A stretch of 64,000 nucleotides of DNA from Neocallimastix lanati (nom. inval.) (lineage: Eukaryota; Neocallimastigomycota; Neocallimastigomycetes; Neocallimastigales; Neocallimastigaceae), in the NCBI GenBank assembly GCA_016946835.1, contig JACVTC010000088.1, positions 655,001-719,000 on the forward strand. The letters run 5' to 3'. The position numbers and the translations under genes were made by a program. Under the pieces are notes generated by a model. It did no database searches, had not been told where the DNA came from, and worked only from the letters and a program-made list of their open reading frames with translations. Shown one piece after another: positions 34,693-44,470 of this stretch; position 1 is the stretch's first letter, and every line of letters starts with the position of its first letter.

Positions 34693-34773
34693 ATGAAAAC
34701 AAGGTTAATATTTGTGAGACATGCTGAAGCGGAAGGTAATATAAAAAGAATTTTTCATTTTAAATTACGATAA
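34693..34773 (+). pseudogene. Histidine phosphatase (phosphoglycerate mutase-like) N-terminal fragment
   Basis: Begins MKTRLIFVRHAEAEGNIKRI and then FH, closely matching the start of the histidine phosphatase superfamily: the RH catalytic motif (RHAE), then GN and R-x-FH that usually continues into a GW/GxxD turn. After FH the frame runs into FKLR and a stop, and the downstream DNA is AATAATATA repeats, so the rest is missing. A GGTAAT inside EGN could be a splice donor, but no following exon is visible. I read it as a truncated gene. Confidence 0.6.
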
Positions 34774-35070
34774 TAAATAATAATATATAATAATAAATAA
34801 TAATATATAATAATATATAATAATATATAATGATATATAATAATATATAATAATATATAATAATATATAATGATATATAATAATATATAATAAATAATAA
34901 TAACAGGACAATTAAAAATATAATATCATATTAAAGATTCTTTTTTTTTTTTTTTTTTAAAAAAAAAAAATAATAAAATGATAACATAAAAGATTAAATT
35001 AAAACACATATATATTTAAATGGATAATCAATACATACACAAATGGATGATACATTAAATATTATAAAAC
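34774..35070. other. AATAATATA repeats and end of unit 2
   Basis: Degenerate (TAATATATAA)n at about 34780-34905, then the shared right end of the duplicated unit. Confidence 0.6.
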
Positions 35071-35077
35071 TTAAGAA

Positions 35078-35468
35078 TTAAATAAATAATAAATAATAAA
35101 TAATAAATAATAAATAATAAATAATAAATAATAAATAATAAATAATAAATAATAAATAATAAATAATAAATAATAAATAATAAATAATAAATAATAAATA
35201 ATAAATAATAAATAATAAATAATAAATAATAAATAATAAATAATAAATAATAAATAATAAATAATAAAATAAATAATAAATAATAAATAATAAATAATAA
35301 ATAATAAATAATAAATAATAAATAATAAATAATAAATAATAAATAATAAATAATAAATAATAAATAATAAATAATAAATAATAAATAATAAATAATAAAT
35401 AATAAATAATAAATAATAAATAATAAATAATAAATAATAAATAATAAATAATAAATAATAAATAATAA
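35078..35468 (+). repeat. (AATAAAT)n 7-bp microsatellite
   Basis: About 390 bp of nearly pure TAATAAA units with one slip near 35270. Confidence 0.9.
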
Positions 35469-36078
35469 GGTGTATTTTTTGAATTTAACTTGATTTTTCT
35501 TAATATTATAAACCTAATTACAAAAGAATTTTTCTTTTAATTAAAATATAATAATAATATAATAATAATATATATAATTAATAATAGTAAGAAGAAAATT
35601 CAATTATTCTATTAATTAAAATTGTAAATAAAATGTATTACAGAGTAATACTACTACATTTGGCAAAATTTTAAATTATATTTTTTTGTAATATATAATT
35701 TTGAGGTAAATGGAAAATATAATCAAGAATTTTTGTATCTATGATTTTTACTCATTTAATTACTGTTCTTTAATAATTTAATATATATGTTTTATTTTAT
35801 TCTACTACATTACATAGATTTTTACATTTCATGCATCTTTCATTTATTATATATATATAATAATCAATTAAGAGAAAAAATTAAAATAAACATATATTTT
35901 TACATTCAATTATTATAAAATTTATATAGAATACATTCACTTTATTAATTGCTTGATTTTTTTTTTTTTTTTTTTTTTTAATTTTAATGAAATAAAAAAA
36001 AATAATAAATACACAAAAAAAAAGATAAATTATCTAAAATATATATATATTTATTTTTTTTTTATTTTTTTTTCTAAT
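35469..36078. other. Intergenic DNA, no gene seen
   Basis: Less repetitive AT-rich sequence; no frame, no RNA-like structure recognised. Confidence 0.5.
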
Positions 36079-36088
36079 AATAATAATA

Positions 36089-36129
<41 letters not shown>

Positions 36130-36197
36130 TAATAATAATAATATAATAATAATAATAATAATAATATAATAATAATAATAATATAATAATAATAATA

Positions 36198-36238
<41 letters not shown>
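36079..36238 (+). repeat. (AAT)n trinucleotide microsatellite
   Basis: AATAAT runs with several ATAATATAAT slips; the source of the artefactual poly-Tyr/Leu/Ile frame on the minus strand. Confidence 0.9.
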
Positions 36239-37490
36239 TTTTTTTAGAAGAATAATAATTAAAAAAAAATTCATAAAATTATCTAGTTGTTTCTAATATA
36301 ATTTTATTTTATAGTTTTATATTTGTTTAATGTAGTATATATATAAATTATAATTTAAACATAAAATGATATAAATTTTTATTATCATATATAATAAAAT
36401 ATTAAAATAAAATATATGATAAAGTACGAAGTTTAGGTTCGGTTCTGTTAAGGTTTATTCTTTATTTGGGGGATATAATTTATATGTTTTTTAAAATTAT
36501 TTTATTTAAATTTGATTTATTTAGAAGAATTACATTTACTTATCATTATTAAAAATGTAAACTAACATTTATTCCTAAAATTAATATTTATTTTCATATT
36601 TTGATCTCAAGAATTACTATATTCTACTATTTCTTATTCTTGGACAAAGAAATAAAACTATTTCTAAGTATTTTTTTAGAAATATTCTTATTAGAACTGA
36701 GATTTTAATCTACTTTTATAATATATTTTATTAATTAAGATTGTTATTTTTTTTTTTTTTGATTAATTGTATAACTTGTAAGTATACGTACATCATACAT
36801 GCGCCATAATACATTTACATAACAATACATATTTAATTATTTAATACATTAATAATATTATATTCTAAGTTATAACTAACTATAATATAGTATCACAATA
36901 TTAAACTTTATTTCTAACATATTTTTCTCTTTAAAATTATTTACTATAATAAAGTTTTCCTTTATTAAAGTATAAATATTAATTTACTTTCATTAATGCT
37001 TAAATTAAATAATAAAAATATATAAATTAATTTCTAATATAAATACAATAAAAACTAGATTAATACATAAATTTATGCTTTCACTACATTTCTTAATTAA
37101 CATAAATTTATTATTAATTAGAGTTTTTATTTCTATTTCATATCATATATTAATTATAAAATTCACATCATTATGTACAATAAAATAGTTTTGGAAGTGT
37201 ATTCTCTTCCCTGTCTAAAAAAAAAAAAAAAAATGTACAATAAAATATAGCCATAATATTAATTTAAAATTTATTTTAAACTTTAATTTATAAAATATTT
37301 TTTTTTATATAAATATCTGAGTATAAATAAAATATTTTTTTATAAATGAAAGTGTATTGGACTTTATGCGGCTTATATAATAATATATGTTTCAAAATGT
37401 TTTATTTGTATAAAGTTCTCTATGATATAAAATGAAAATAAAAACTTTAATTATTAATAAATTATTTTATTAATAATTACATAAAAATGA
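36239..37490. other. Intergenic DNA between duplication and MULE copy 3, no gene seen
   Basis: A small less AT-rich patch at about 36425-36480 (TACGAAGTTTAGGTTCGGTT) has no supporting frame. Otherwise AT-rich and featureless. Confidence 0.5.
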
Positions 37491-37610
37491 ATGTGGTTCA
37501 TTTCGCCAATTTTTAAAATACAAATTTTCAATACGCCATTTATTTTAATAGCTTGTAAAATTTTTTGTTAACGCCATAAAAAATTATAATACAATTAATT
37601 TTAAAATAAA
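37491..37610 (+). repeat. Outer end segment of MULE copy 3
   Basis: Reads ATGTGGTTCATTTCGCCAAT, ATACGCCATTTA, GTTAACGCCAT, AATACAATTAA. It is the reverse complement of 29158-29264 with about 10 differences. It precedes the minisatellite and transposase copy 3 in the same order seen for copy 2. Confidence 0.65.
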
Positions 37611-37679
37611 TAAATGTATAAATTAATAAATAAATAGATAAATAAATAAAGAATATAATAATAAAAATATATAAATAGT

Positions 37680-38880
37680 AGAATATGAATATAAAGTACA
37701 GATTGAATAAAATAAAATAATATAAAATAAAATAAAATAAATAGTAGAATATGAATATAAAATACATATTTAATAAAATAAAATAAAATAAATAGTAGAA
37801 TATGAATATAAAGTACATATTTAATAAAATAAAATAAAATAAATAGTAGAATATGAATATAAAGTACATATTTAATAAAATAAAATAAAATAAATAGTAG
37901 AATATGAATATAAAGTACATATTTAATAAAATAAAATAAAATAAATAGTAGAATATGAATATAAAGTACATATTTAATAAAATAAAATAAAATAAATAGT
38001 AGAATATGAATATAAAGTACATATTTAATAAAATAAAATAAAATAAATAGTAGAATATGAATATAAAGTACATATTTAATAAAATAAAATAAAATAAATA
38101 GTAGAATATGAATATAAAGTACATATTTAATAAAATAAAATAAAATAAATAGTAGAATATGAATATAAAGTACATATTTAATAAAATAAAATAAAATAAA
38201 TAGAAGAATATGAATATAAAGTACATATTTAATAAAATAAAATAAAATAAAATAAATAGTAGAATATGAATATAAAGTACATATTTAATAAAATAAAATA
38301 AAATAAAATAAATAGTAGAATATGAATATAAAGTACATATTTAATAAAATAAAATAAAATAAAATAAATAGTAGAATGTGAATATAAATTACAGATTGAA
38401 TAAAATAAAATAAAATAAAATAAAATAAAATAAAATAAAATAAAATAAAATAAAATAAAATAAAATAAAATAAAATAAAATAAAATAAAATAAAATAAAA
38501 TAAAATAAAATAAAATAAAATAAAATAAAATAAAATAAAATAAAATAAAATAAAATAAATAGTAGAATATAAGTATAAAGTACAGATTGAATAAAATAAA
38601 ATAAAATAAATAGTAGAATATGAATATAAAGTACATATTTAATAAAATAAAATAAAATAAAATAAATAGTAGAATGTGAATATAAATTACAGATTGAATA
38701 AAATAAAATAAAATAAAATAAAATAAAATAAAATAAAATAAAATAAAATAAAATAAAATAAAATAAAATAAAATAAATAGTAGAATATTAAAAGTAGAAT
38801 ATTAAAAATAAAGTACAGATTGAATAAAATAAAATAAGTATCTAATATAAAATAAAATAAAATAAAATAAATATCTATTA
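37680..38880 (+). repeat. 51-bp minisatellite plus (AAAAT)n arrays, upstream of transposase copy 3
   Basis: About nine near-perfect 51-bp units (AGTAGAATATGAATATAAAG, TACATATTTAATAAAATAAA, ATAAAATAAAT) from 37742, then variants separated by long AAAAT runs (about 38400-38560 and 38698-38775). The unit is a 4-bp-longer relative of the 47-bp unit at 18720. 51 is a multiple of three, so an open 17-residue-repeat frame appears on the minus strand; I regard it as an artefact. Confidence 0.9.
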
Positions 38881-39327
38881 TTAATTTTTATTAAAGAATA
38901 TTAAAGATCAATGTTTTTGAAATGAAAATTTTTTACATTTTTATTATATTCAATTAATGATGTAGTTTAATATTATTGGTAGTTAATAATCTCATTAAAT
39001 ATAAATGATTTTTTGCTTTCTAACATATATAATTAATTAAAACATTTTATTTTTAAAAATAAATTGTCTTTAATATTCTTTAATAAAAAAAAATAATAAA
39101 TATTTATTTTATTATATATACTTGTACTTTTATAATATTACATTTAATATTCATTTTATTTTATATACTTGTACTTATATTATTACATTCATTATTTATT
39201 TATTTATTTATTTATTTTACAAATAATTGAAAAACTAATTTTTCAAAATTAATATTAAGAATAATATTGGATAATTAATATAATAATTATAATTATATAA
39301 TTAAAAAATATTTATAAAAATATAGAA
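38881..39327. other. Leader region of transposase copy 3
   Basis: AT-rich. Two inverted minisatellite-like units at about 39107-39190 (TATACTTGTACTT, ATTACATT) and (TTTA)n at 39195-39218 lie just before the transposase start. Confidence 0.5.
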
Positions 39328-40062
39328 ATGGAAGAAAATTTAATTATTGATATAAGTGAATCCAACAAAGGAAAAGAACAAATTATTATTAATAAAAAAT
39401 ATAAATTTAATTTTTCATATAAAAGAAAAGATAATTCCAAAGTGTATAAATGTACAGAATATAAAAAAATAAATAAACGTAAATCTTTTATTATTTTAAA
39501 TGATAAGAAAGAAATATTAAATTATGATAGTTCACATAATCATCCTGAAAATGAATACGATGTATCCCTATCTATAATGAAACATAAAATTAAAGATGGA
39601 ATTGAAAAAAGTTCAATTCCTTTTGGTATAAAAATAAAACCCCTATATAATAAAATTTCTAAAGAAATGGGACTTATATGTCCAGAATATAATTCAATTA
39701 AATCCCAAATATCAAGAAATTTAAATAAAAAACTACCATCCAATGTAACAACATTTGCTGAAATTCCAAGTGAATATGAATATTATAAAACAAAGCGAGG
39801 TGAAAATTTTATGATATTCAAAAATTCTAATTTAATAATTTTTCAATCCTCTTTTCAAGCAAAATTATTTAGGGAATATAATGATGATATATTTGTTGAT
39901 GGTACATTTTTTATTGTCCCTAAATTTAGTTATCAAGTATTTATTACAAGAACTTATGCTAAAGAATTAGATAGTTTTTACACTACTTCTTTTGCAATAT
40001 TAAAAAATAAAGAACAAGAAACATATAAAATGTTATTTGAAAAATTGAAAAAAAATGCTAAT

Positions 40063-40581
40063 TGTAACGAATTATAGAGTTAGTAAAATTGTTGTTGTAG
40101 TCTGGTGGTAATACACCATGACAATGAAGCCGAACTTCTTAGGTTCGACTCACACCCTTTCCCAATCTAAATTATTTTTAGTTAATTAATTAAATTATTG
40201 TAGAAAGTTCTAGAGTTTCTTTGGTTAATATTATATAACTAAGTGAAACTAGAAAGTTCTATTTTAATAATTATTTTATCATTTTTCTATAAGATTCATT
40301 TTCTAGAAAGAAAACTTAATTTTTCGAACTTTCGTTAATCTTAACTTTTTCCGAAACTGTTTTTCCGAAAAAGTATAAATAAGCGTGAATTTCTCAATAA
40401 AAAATAATTTTTCTTTGTGCTTTTATTAACTAGTTAAAAGTAATTCGAAATATTACAATAATTAATTAATAATAAAAAATAATAATAAATTTTTATATTT
40501 TAATAAAAATATTAATAAAACAAATTTTTTAAGAAAACGAATTACTTATTAGTGTAGACCTATTGGGTGTAAACCGTTACA
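40063..40581 (+). mobile_element. Solo LTR (TGTAACG...CGTTACA) with 5-bp target duplication
   Basis: 519 bp inserted in the transposase with TSD CTAAT (40058-40062 and 40582-40586). Ends are TGTAACG / CGTTACA. Near its start it carries words like a Pol III internal promoter. A GC-richer ~60-bp block and CCGAAACTGTTTTTCCGAAA give it an unusual composition for the region. No internal retroelement sequence accompanies it, so it is a solo LTR or a short LTR-like element. Confidence 0.8.
40098..40152 (+). promoter_or_regulatory. Pol III-type A and B boxes (tRNA-like) inside the LTR
   Basis: TAGTCTGGTGG (40098-40108) fits the A-box consensus TRGYnnArnnG at all but one position. GGTTCGACTCA (40142-40152) fits the B-box GGTTCRAnTCC except for the last base. 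The spacing of 33 bp is that of an intronless tRNA. The acceptor stem does not close, so this is not a functional tRNA gene; it resembles a tRNA-derived head as in SINEs. The inverted copy at 41008-41513 has the same words. Confidence 0.55.
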
Positions 40582-41007
40582 CTAATACATGTAACAATAA
40601 TATTAGAATTGAACCAAAAAATTTGCATTGTGATTTTGAAAGGGCCATATCTAAAGCAGCAAAAACAATATTTCCTAATACAAATATTAAATATTGCATT
40701 TGGCATTATAAAAAATCACTAGAAATTAAAAAAAATAAATTATGCTATAATGAAGTAAAAAATAATAATAATATATTTATTTATTATAAAGCTATTTCAA
40801 ATTTACCATTTATAAATCCTGAATACATATTTGATATTTACGTTATAATTAAAATTAAATCCATTAAAAATAATTATTGTCAATTTTTAAAATTTTTAGA
40901 ATATTTTTATAAAACATATTTAATTGATTATGATATGAAAATTTGGAATTATTATAATAATATGGAACATATAACAAACAATGCCTCAGAATCACTCAAT
41001 AATTATT

Positions 41008-41513
41008 TGTAACGGTTTACACCCAATAGGTCTACACTAATAAGTAATTCGTTTTCTTAAAAAATTTGTTTTATTAATATTTTTTATTAAAATATAAAAT
41101 TTATTATTATTTTTTATTATTAATTAGTTATTGTAATATTTCGAATTACTTTTAACTAGTTAATAAAAGCACCAAGAAAAAATATTTTTTTGTTGAGAAA
41201 TTCACGCTTATTTATACTTTTTCGGAAAAACAGTTTCGGAAAAAGTTAAGATTAACGAAAGTTCGAAAAATTAAGTTTTCTTTCTAGAAAATGAATCTTA
41301 TAGAAAAATGATAAAATAATTATTAAAATAGAACTTTCTAGTTTCACTTAGTTATATAATATTAACCAAAGAAACTCTAGAACTTTCTACAATAATTTAA
41401 TTAATTAACTAAAAATAATTTAGATTGGGAAAGGGTGTGAGTCGAACCTAAGAAGTTCGGCTTCATTGTCATGGCGTATTACCACCAGACTACAACAACA
41501 ATTTTACTAACTC
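41008..41513 (-). mobile_element. Inverted, truncated copy of the same LTR
   Basis: Starts TGTAACGGTTTACACCCAAT on the plus strand, the reverse complement of the 40063-40581 LTR end, and aligns over its whole length with scattered differences. The last ~14 bases (to TGTAACG in LTR sense) are absent; the sequence stops at TAACTC where the next element begins. With the first copy it forms a ~500-bp inverted repeat around 426 bp of transposase. Confidence 0.8.
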
Positions 41514-41978
41514 TGATACGTGACCACTATAAATATGATATTTAGGTAGATTCTTTAGGTTAAAGAAATACTTAAATATTATTGGTCAATAATAATTTTA
41601 TAATAATATATATAATTTTAGAATAATAATTATTAAACGGAGAATTCTTTTATTTATAAGTTTATACTTATGATAAATTAATTCATATAAATAGCTATTT
41701 TATATTTTATTTTAGTATAGTTAAAAAGAGATATTATATATATTTGAGATAATTAATTATAATATTTATATAAGAGAGTAATAATAATAATTTATGTAAT
41801 AATTAATAATTAATAATAAATAAAGAGAACATTAAAAAGATATATTTATTACTTTATTTTATATTATTGTATGTGTTATTTCTAATTAATATTAGAATAT
41901 ATTATTTTGTCATAATTCCTTATTGTCATTGCCCATAAATAAATATTAATTTAGATACATAAATAAAATACCGTATCA
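41514..41978 (+). repeat. 5' LTR of the gag-only element
   Basis: 465 bp, TGATACGTGACC ... ACCGTATCA; identical to 43952-44416. Confidence 0.9.
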
Positions 41979-41982
41979 AATT

Positions 41983-41998
41983 TGGTGGAGAATCCGGG
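41983..41998 (+). promoter_or_regulatory. Primer-binding site (tRNA 3' end type)
   Basis: TGGTGGAGAATCCGGG starts four bases after the LTR. Its complement CCCGGATTCTCCACCA has the form of a tRNA acceptor end with CCA. The exact tRNA is not identified. This classical site contrasts with the anticodon-arm sites of the copia element and the chromovirus. Confidence 0.75.
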
Positions 41999-42213
41999 CG
42001 TGACAATAGCAAAATAATATGAAAATAATATTAATAAAATAATACATCTACATAATAAATATATAATAAATATTATTTAGTATATATATAAAAAGAATTT
42101 AATTAGTTTAAATTAGTTATTAATAATTATAATAGTAATAGTTATAATAATATTAAATTGAATTAGAAAATTGTAATAAAAAATATATATAAGAATAAAT
42201 AAAATTTTTAAAG

Positions 42214-43668
42214 ATGAATGTTTTTAAGATATTAAGTACGTTACCATTATTAGAAAATTATAATAATGATATCAATAAATGGATAGAAGAATTAACCGAG
42301 TCATTTGAATTATGGGATATAAAAGAACAAGAAAGAAGATTTATTTTATGTAAAGAATGTGTAAATAAAGAAATTAGGTATGTTCTTGATGAATTAAAGG
42401 AAGAAAAGAATCAGGTTCCTAGCTTAAAAGAAATAAAAATAGCCTTAGAAGAATATCTAGAAATAACACCAAGCGTGAAATATTGGAACTTAATTAATTT
42501 GAAAATTAATTCAAATGAATCAATTAGTAATTTTAATTATAAATACTTAAGAAAATATAATGATATTGATAATAATATAAAGAAATTAATTACTGTTAAT
42601 AATTATGTTAATTCAATTAAGTCTAGAATATATCCTTGTTTAAGAATATTAGAAGAAGAAATCGAAGATATAAACGAAGCTCTCAAGTATGCAGAAAAAG
42701 TTGAAAGAATTGAAAAGAAATTAAATTTAAATTTAAATAATATTTATAAGAATAATAATCAAAAATGGAATAATAATAATTTCAAAATGAATAAATTAAA
42801 TAGTAATATAAACAATAAGAATAATAAAATTATGTGCTTTAGATGCTATGAGTTAGGTCATAAAGCTGTTAATTGTAGACACACATTTAAAGAATTAGCG
42901 GAATTAGAAAGAACTGGAATTTTGGAAATAAATAAAAGAAGAAATTTTATACCTGGAATCCATAATAATTATAATTATAAATTTAATTTATATGATAGAA
43001 ATAAAAACTATAATAATTATTATCGTAGAAATTATAATTTAAATAGTAATATTACTGAAAATTATCATAATATGACTAGTTTTGGTAAAAAGCATAATGT
43101 GAATAGAGAAATTTATAGAAATAATTATAATTTAAATAATAATTTTGGTAATAATAATTATAATAATTTAAATAATTATCTATATAAAAGTAATTATGAT
43201 TTAAATAAAAATTTTGGTACCAATAACAATAACAGTAATTTAAATGAGAATATAAATAAAATAAAATGTAGAATCAGCAATAATCAGGGTATAAATTATA
43301 ATAAGCAAGGAAATAAAGATGTTAATATTGGAAATGAAATTAATTTCAACAATAATTTAAATACTAATTGTGTAGAAAATACGTTTAATTCAAATATAAA
43401 TAATATTCAGGATAATATAATTGGAAATAATATAAATAAAAACAATAATGGATATAGTAGAAACATAAATTCATTAGGAAATAATAATAGTTTTAATAAT
43501 AACAATACTAATAACAATACTAATTATACAAATAACGAAAATAAAAATGTTAATAATGTTATTGAAATAAATTATAATAAAAACAATAATAACAATAATA
43601 ACAGTAATAATAATAATAATCATAAAAAAAAAAAAAAAAAAAATAACAATAGAAAAAAAAATAAATAA
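42214..43668 (+). CDS. Gag-like protein with CCHC zinc knuckle and Asn-rich tail
   Basis: 484 aa. Residues ~1-170 form a charged helical Gag/capsid-like region (WIEELTESFELW, then EEIEDINEALKYAEKVERIE). A retroviral-type zinc knuckle lies at 208-221 (C208, C211, H216, C221 in CFRCYELGHKAVNCRH). From ~240 on the chain is Asn/Tyr-rich and repetitive, ending in a Lys-rich tail coded by A-runs. No protease or polymerase motif follows. It is the only ORF of the element, placed 235 bp after the 5' LTR. The likely role is packaging of the element RNA. The Asn-rich tail may be slippage growth of AAT/AAC codons. Confidence 0.8.
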   Translation: MNVFKILSTLPLLENYNNDINKWIEELTESFELWDIKEQERRFILCKECVNKEIRYVLDELKEEKNQVPSLKEIKIALEEYLEITPSVKYWNLINLKINSNESISNFNYKYLRKYNDIDNNIKKLITVNNYVNSIKSRIYPCLRILEEEIEDINEALKYAEKVERIEKKLNLNLNNIYKNNNQKWNNNNFKMNKLNSNINNKNNKIMCFRCYELGHKAVNCRHTFKELAELERTGILEINKRRNFIPGIHNNYNYKFNLYDRNKNYNNYYRRNYNLNSNITENYHNMTSFGKKHNVNREIYRNNYNLNNNFGNNNYNNLNNYLYKSNYDLNKNFGTNNNNSNLNENINKIKCRISNNQGINYNKQGNKDVNIGNEINFNNNLNTNCVENTFNSNINNIQDNIIGNNINKNNNGYSRNINSLGNNNSFNNNNTNNNTNYTNNENKNVNNVIEINYNKNNNNNNNSNNNNNHKKKKKKNNNRKKNK

Positions 43669-43804
43669 ATAAATAATTTAATTATGATGAAGTATTAATA
43701 AATAAATAATTATATATATATAACAATAATTTAAATTAAATTAATTCGAAATTTCAAGATTTCGAATTTCAAAAATTAAAATAATCATTAATTCAAAAAT
43801 TTAA

Positions 43805-43846
<42 letters not shown>

Positions 43847-43911
43847 CCAATAATTAAATTTTAATAAACAAAAAAAAAAAAAAAAAAAAAAATTTTATTA
43901 TATTATTATTG

Positions 43912-43951
43912 AGACTTCAGGGGACGAAGTCTAATTTAAGTGGGGGCGTCT
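43912..43951 (+). promoter_or_regulatory. Hairpin and polypurine tract before the 3' LTR
   Basis: A 7-bp perfect stem AGACTTC / GAAGTCT (43912-43918, 43926-43932) with loop AGGGGAC, then AAGTGGGGGCGTCT abutting the 3' LTR. Confidence 0.75.
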
Positions 43952-44416
43952 TGATACGTGACCACTATAAATATGATATTTAGGTAGATTCTTTAGGTTA
44001 AAGAAATACTTAAATATTATTGGTCAATAATAATTTTATAATAATATATATAATTTTAGAATAATAATTATTAAACGGAGAATTCTTTTATTTATAAGTT
44101 TATACTTATGATAAATTAATTCATATAAATAGCTATTTTATATTTTATTTTAGTATAGTTAAAAAGAGATATTATATATATTTGAGATAATTAATTATAA
44201 TATTTATATAAGAGAGTAATAATAATAATTTATGTAATAATTAATAATTAATAATAAATAAAGAGAACATTAAAAAGATATATTTATTACTTTATTTTAT
44301 ATTATTGTATGTGTTATTTCTAATTAATATTAGAATATATTATTTTGTCATAATTCCTTATTGTCATTGCCCATAAATAAATATTAATTTAGATACATAA
44401 ATAAAATACCGTATCA
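43952..44416 (+). repeat. 3' LTR of the gag-only element
   Basis: 465 bp, identical to the 5' LTR. Confidence 0.9.
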
Positions 44417-44420
44417 ACTC

Positions 44421-44470
44421 TGGTAAAGAATGAATTAATAACCTTTATTTTATTATTAATAATTCTTTAC
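44421..44470. other. Short spacer that is itself a near-perfect palindrome
   Basis: GTAAAGAATGAATTAATAA and TTATTAATAATTCTTTAC pair with one bulge and one mismatch. The next LTR element inserted exactly at its right end (TSD TTTAC). Hairpin-forming DNA may have been a preferred target; this is a single case. Confidence 0.5.

Larger units (their letters stand above)
32545..35070. repeat. Segmental tandem duplication, unit 2
   Basis: Second copy of the 29670-32330 unit, offset by about 2.87 kb. It carries its own internal 50-bp repeat near 32915-32990 (TTTATTTTATTTTATTAATG, then AAGTAAATTTTTAATTT) and expanded poly-T tracts. Confidence 0.8.
39328..41007 (+). pseudogene. FLYWCH/MULE transposase, copy 3, split by LTR insertions
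   Basis: The first part (39328-40062) starts MEENLIIDISESNKGKEQ and keeps the zinc motif region (first ligand context YKCTEY, HNHP), VDGTFF and the KEQETY region. It resumes at 40587 with CNNNIRIEPKNLHCDFE, CIWHYKKS and TNNASES, and stops at 41007 where a second, inverted LTR begins. Removing 40063-40581 plus one copy of the CTAAT duplication restores a continuous frame that matches copies 1 and 2, so the gene was probably intact before insertion. Part of the C-terminus is not found downstream. The DDE residues (D in VDGT, D in HCDFE, E in ASES) are all present in the pieces. Confidence 0.85.
41514..44416 (+). mobile_element. Gag-only LTR retroelement with identical LTRs
   Basis: A 2903-bp element: 5' LTR 41514-41978, primer site from 41983, one gag ORF, hairpin, polypurine tract 43938-43951, 3' LTR 43952-44416. 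The LTRs are 465 bp each, identical by eye, with TGATACG / CGTATCA ends. The flanking 4-bp duplication is ACTC (41510-41513 and 44417-44420). No protease, reverse transcriptase or integrase is encoded, so mobility would depend on another element supplying Pol. Identical LTRs suggest recent movement. Confidence 0.85.

Noticed and set aside
29670-35070. Assembly artefact as the explanation of the duplicated unit
   Set aside because: The two units differ at ten coding positions and in many flanking tracts, and carry different gene remnants, so they are real paralogous copies.
37540-38636. Two minus-strand frames made of a 17-residue repeat (MYFIFIFYYLFYFILLN)
   Set aside because: The 51-bp minisatellite unit is divisible by three, so the frame stays open mechanically. 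It runs opposite to the adjacent transposase and has no non-repetitive part.
37680-38880. Regular repeats considered as a CRISPR array
   Set aside because: Units are contiguous with no unique spacers, AT-only, in a eukaryotic context; it is a minisatellite.
40085-40160. tRNA gene inside the solo LTR
   Set aside because: A and B boxes are present, but acceptor and anticodon stems do not close, so only a tRNA-like promoter is reported.
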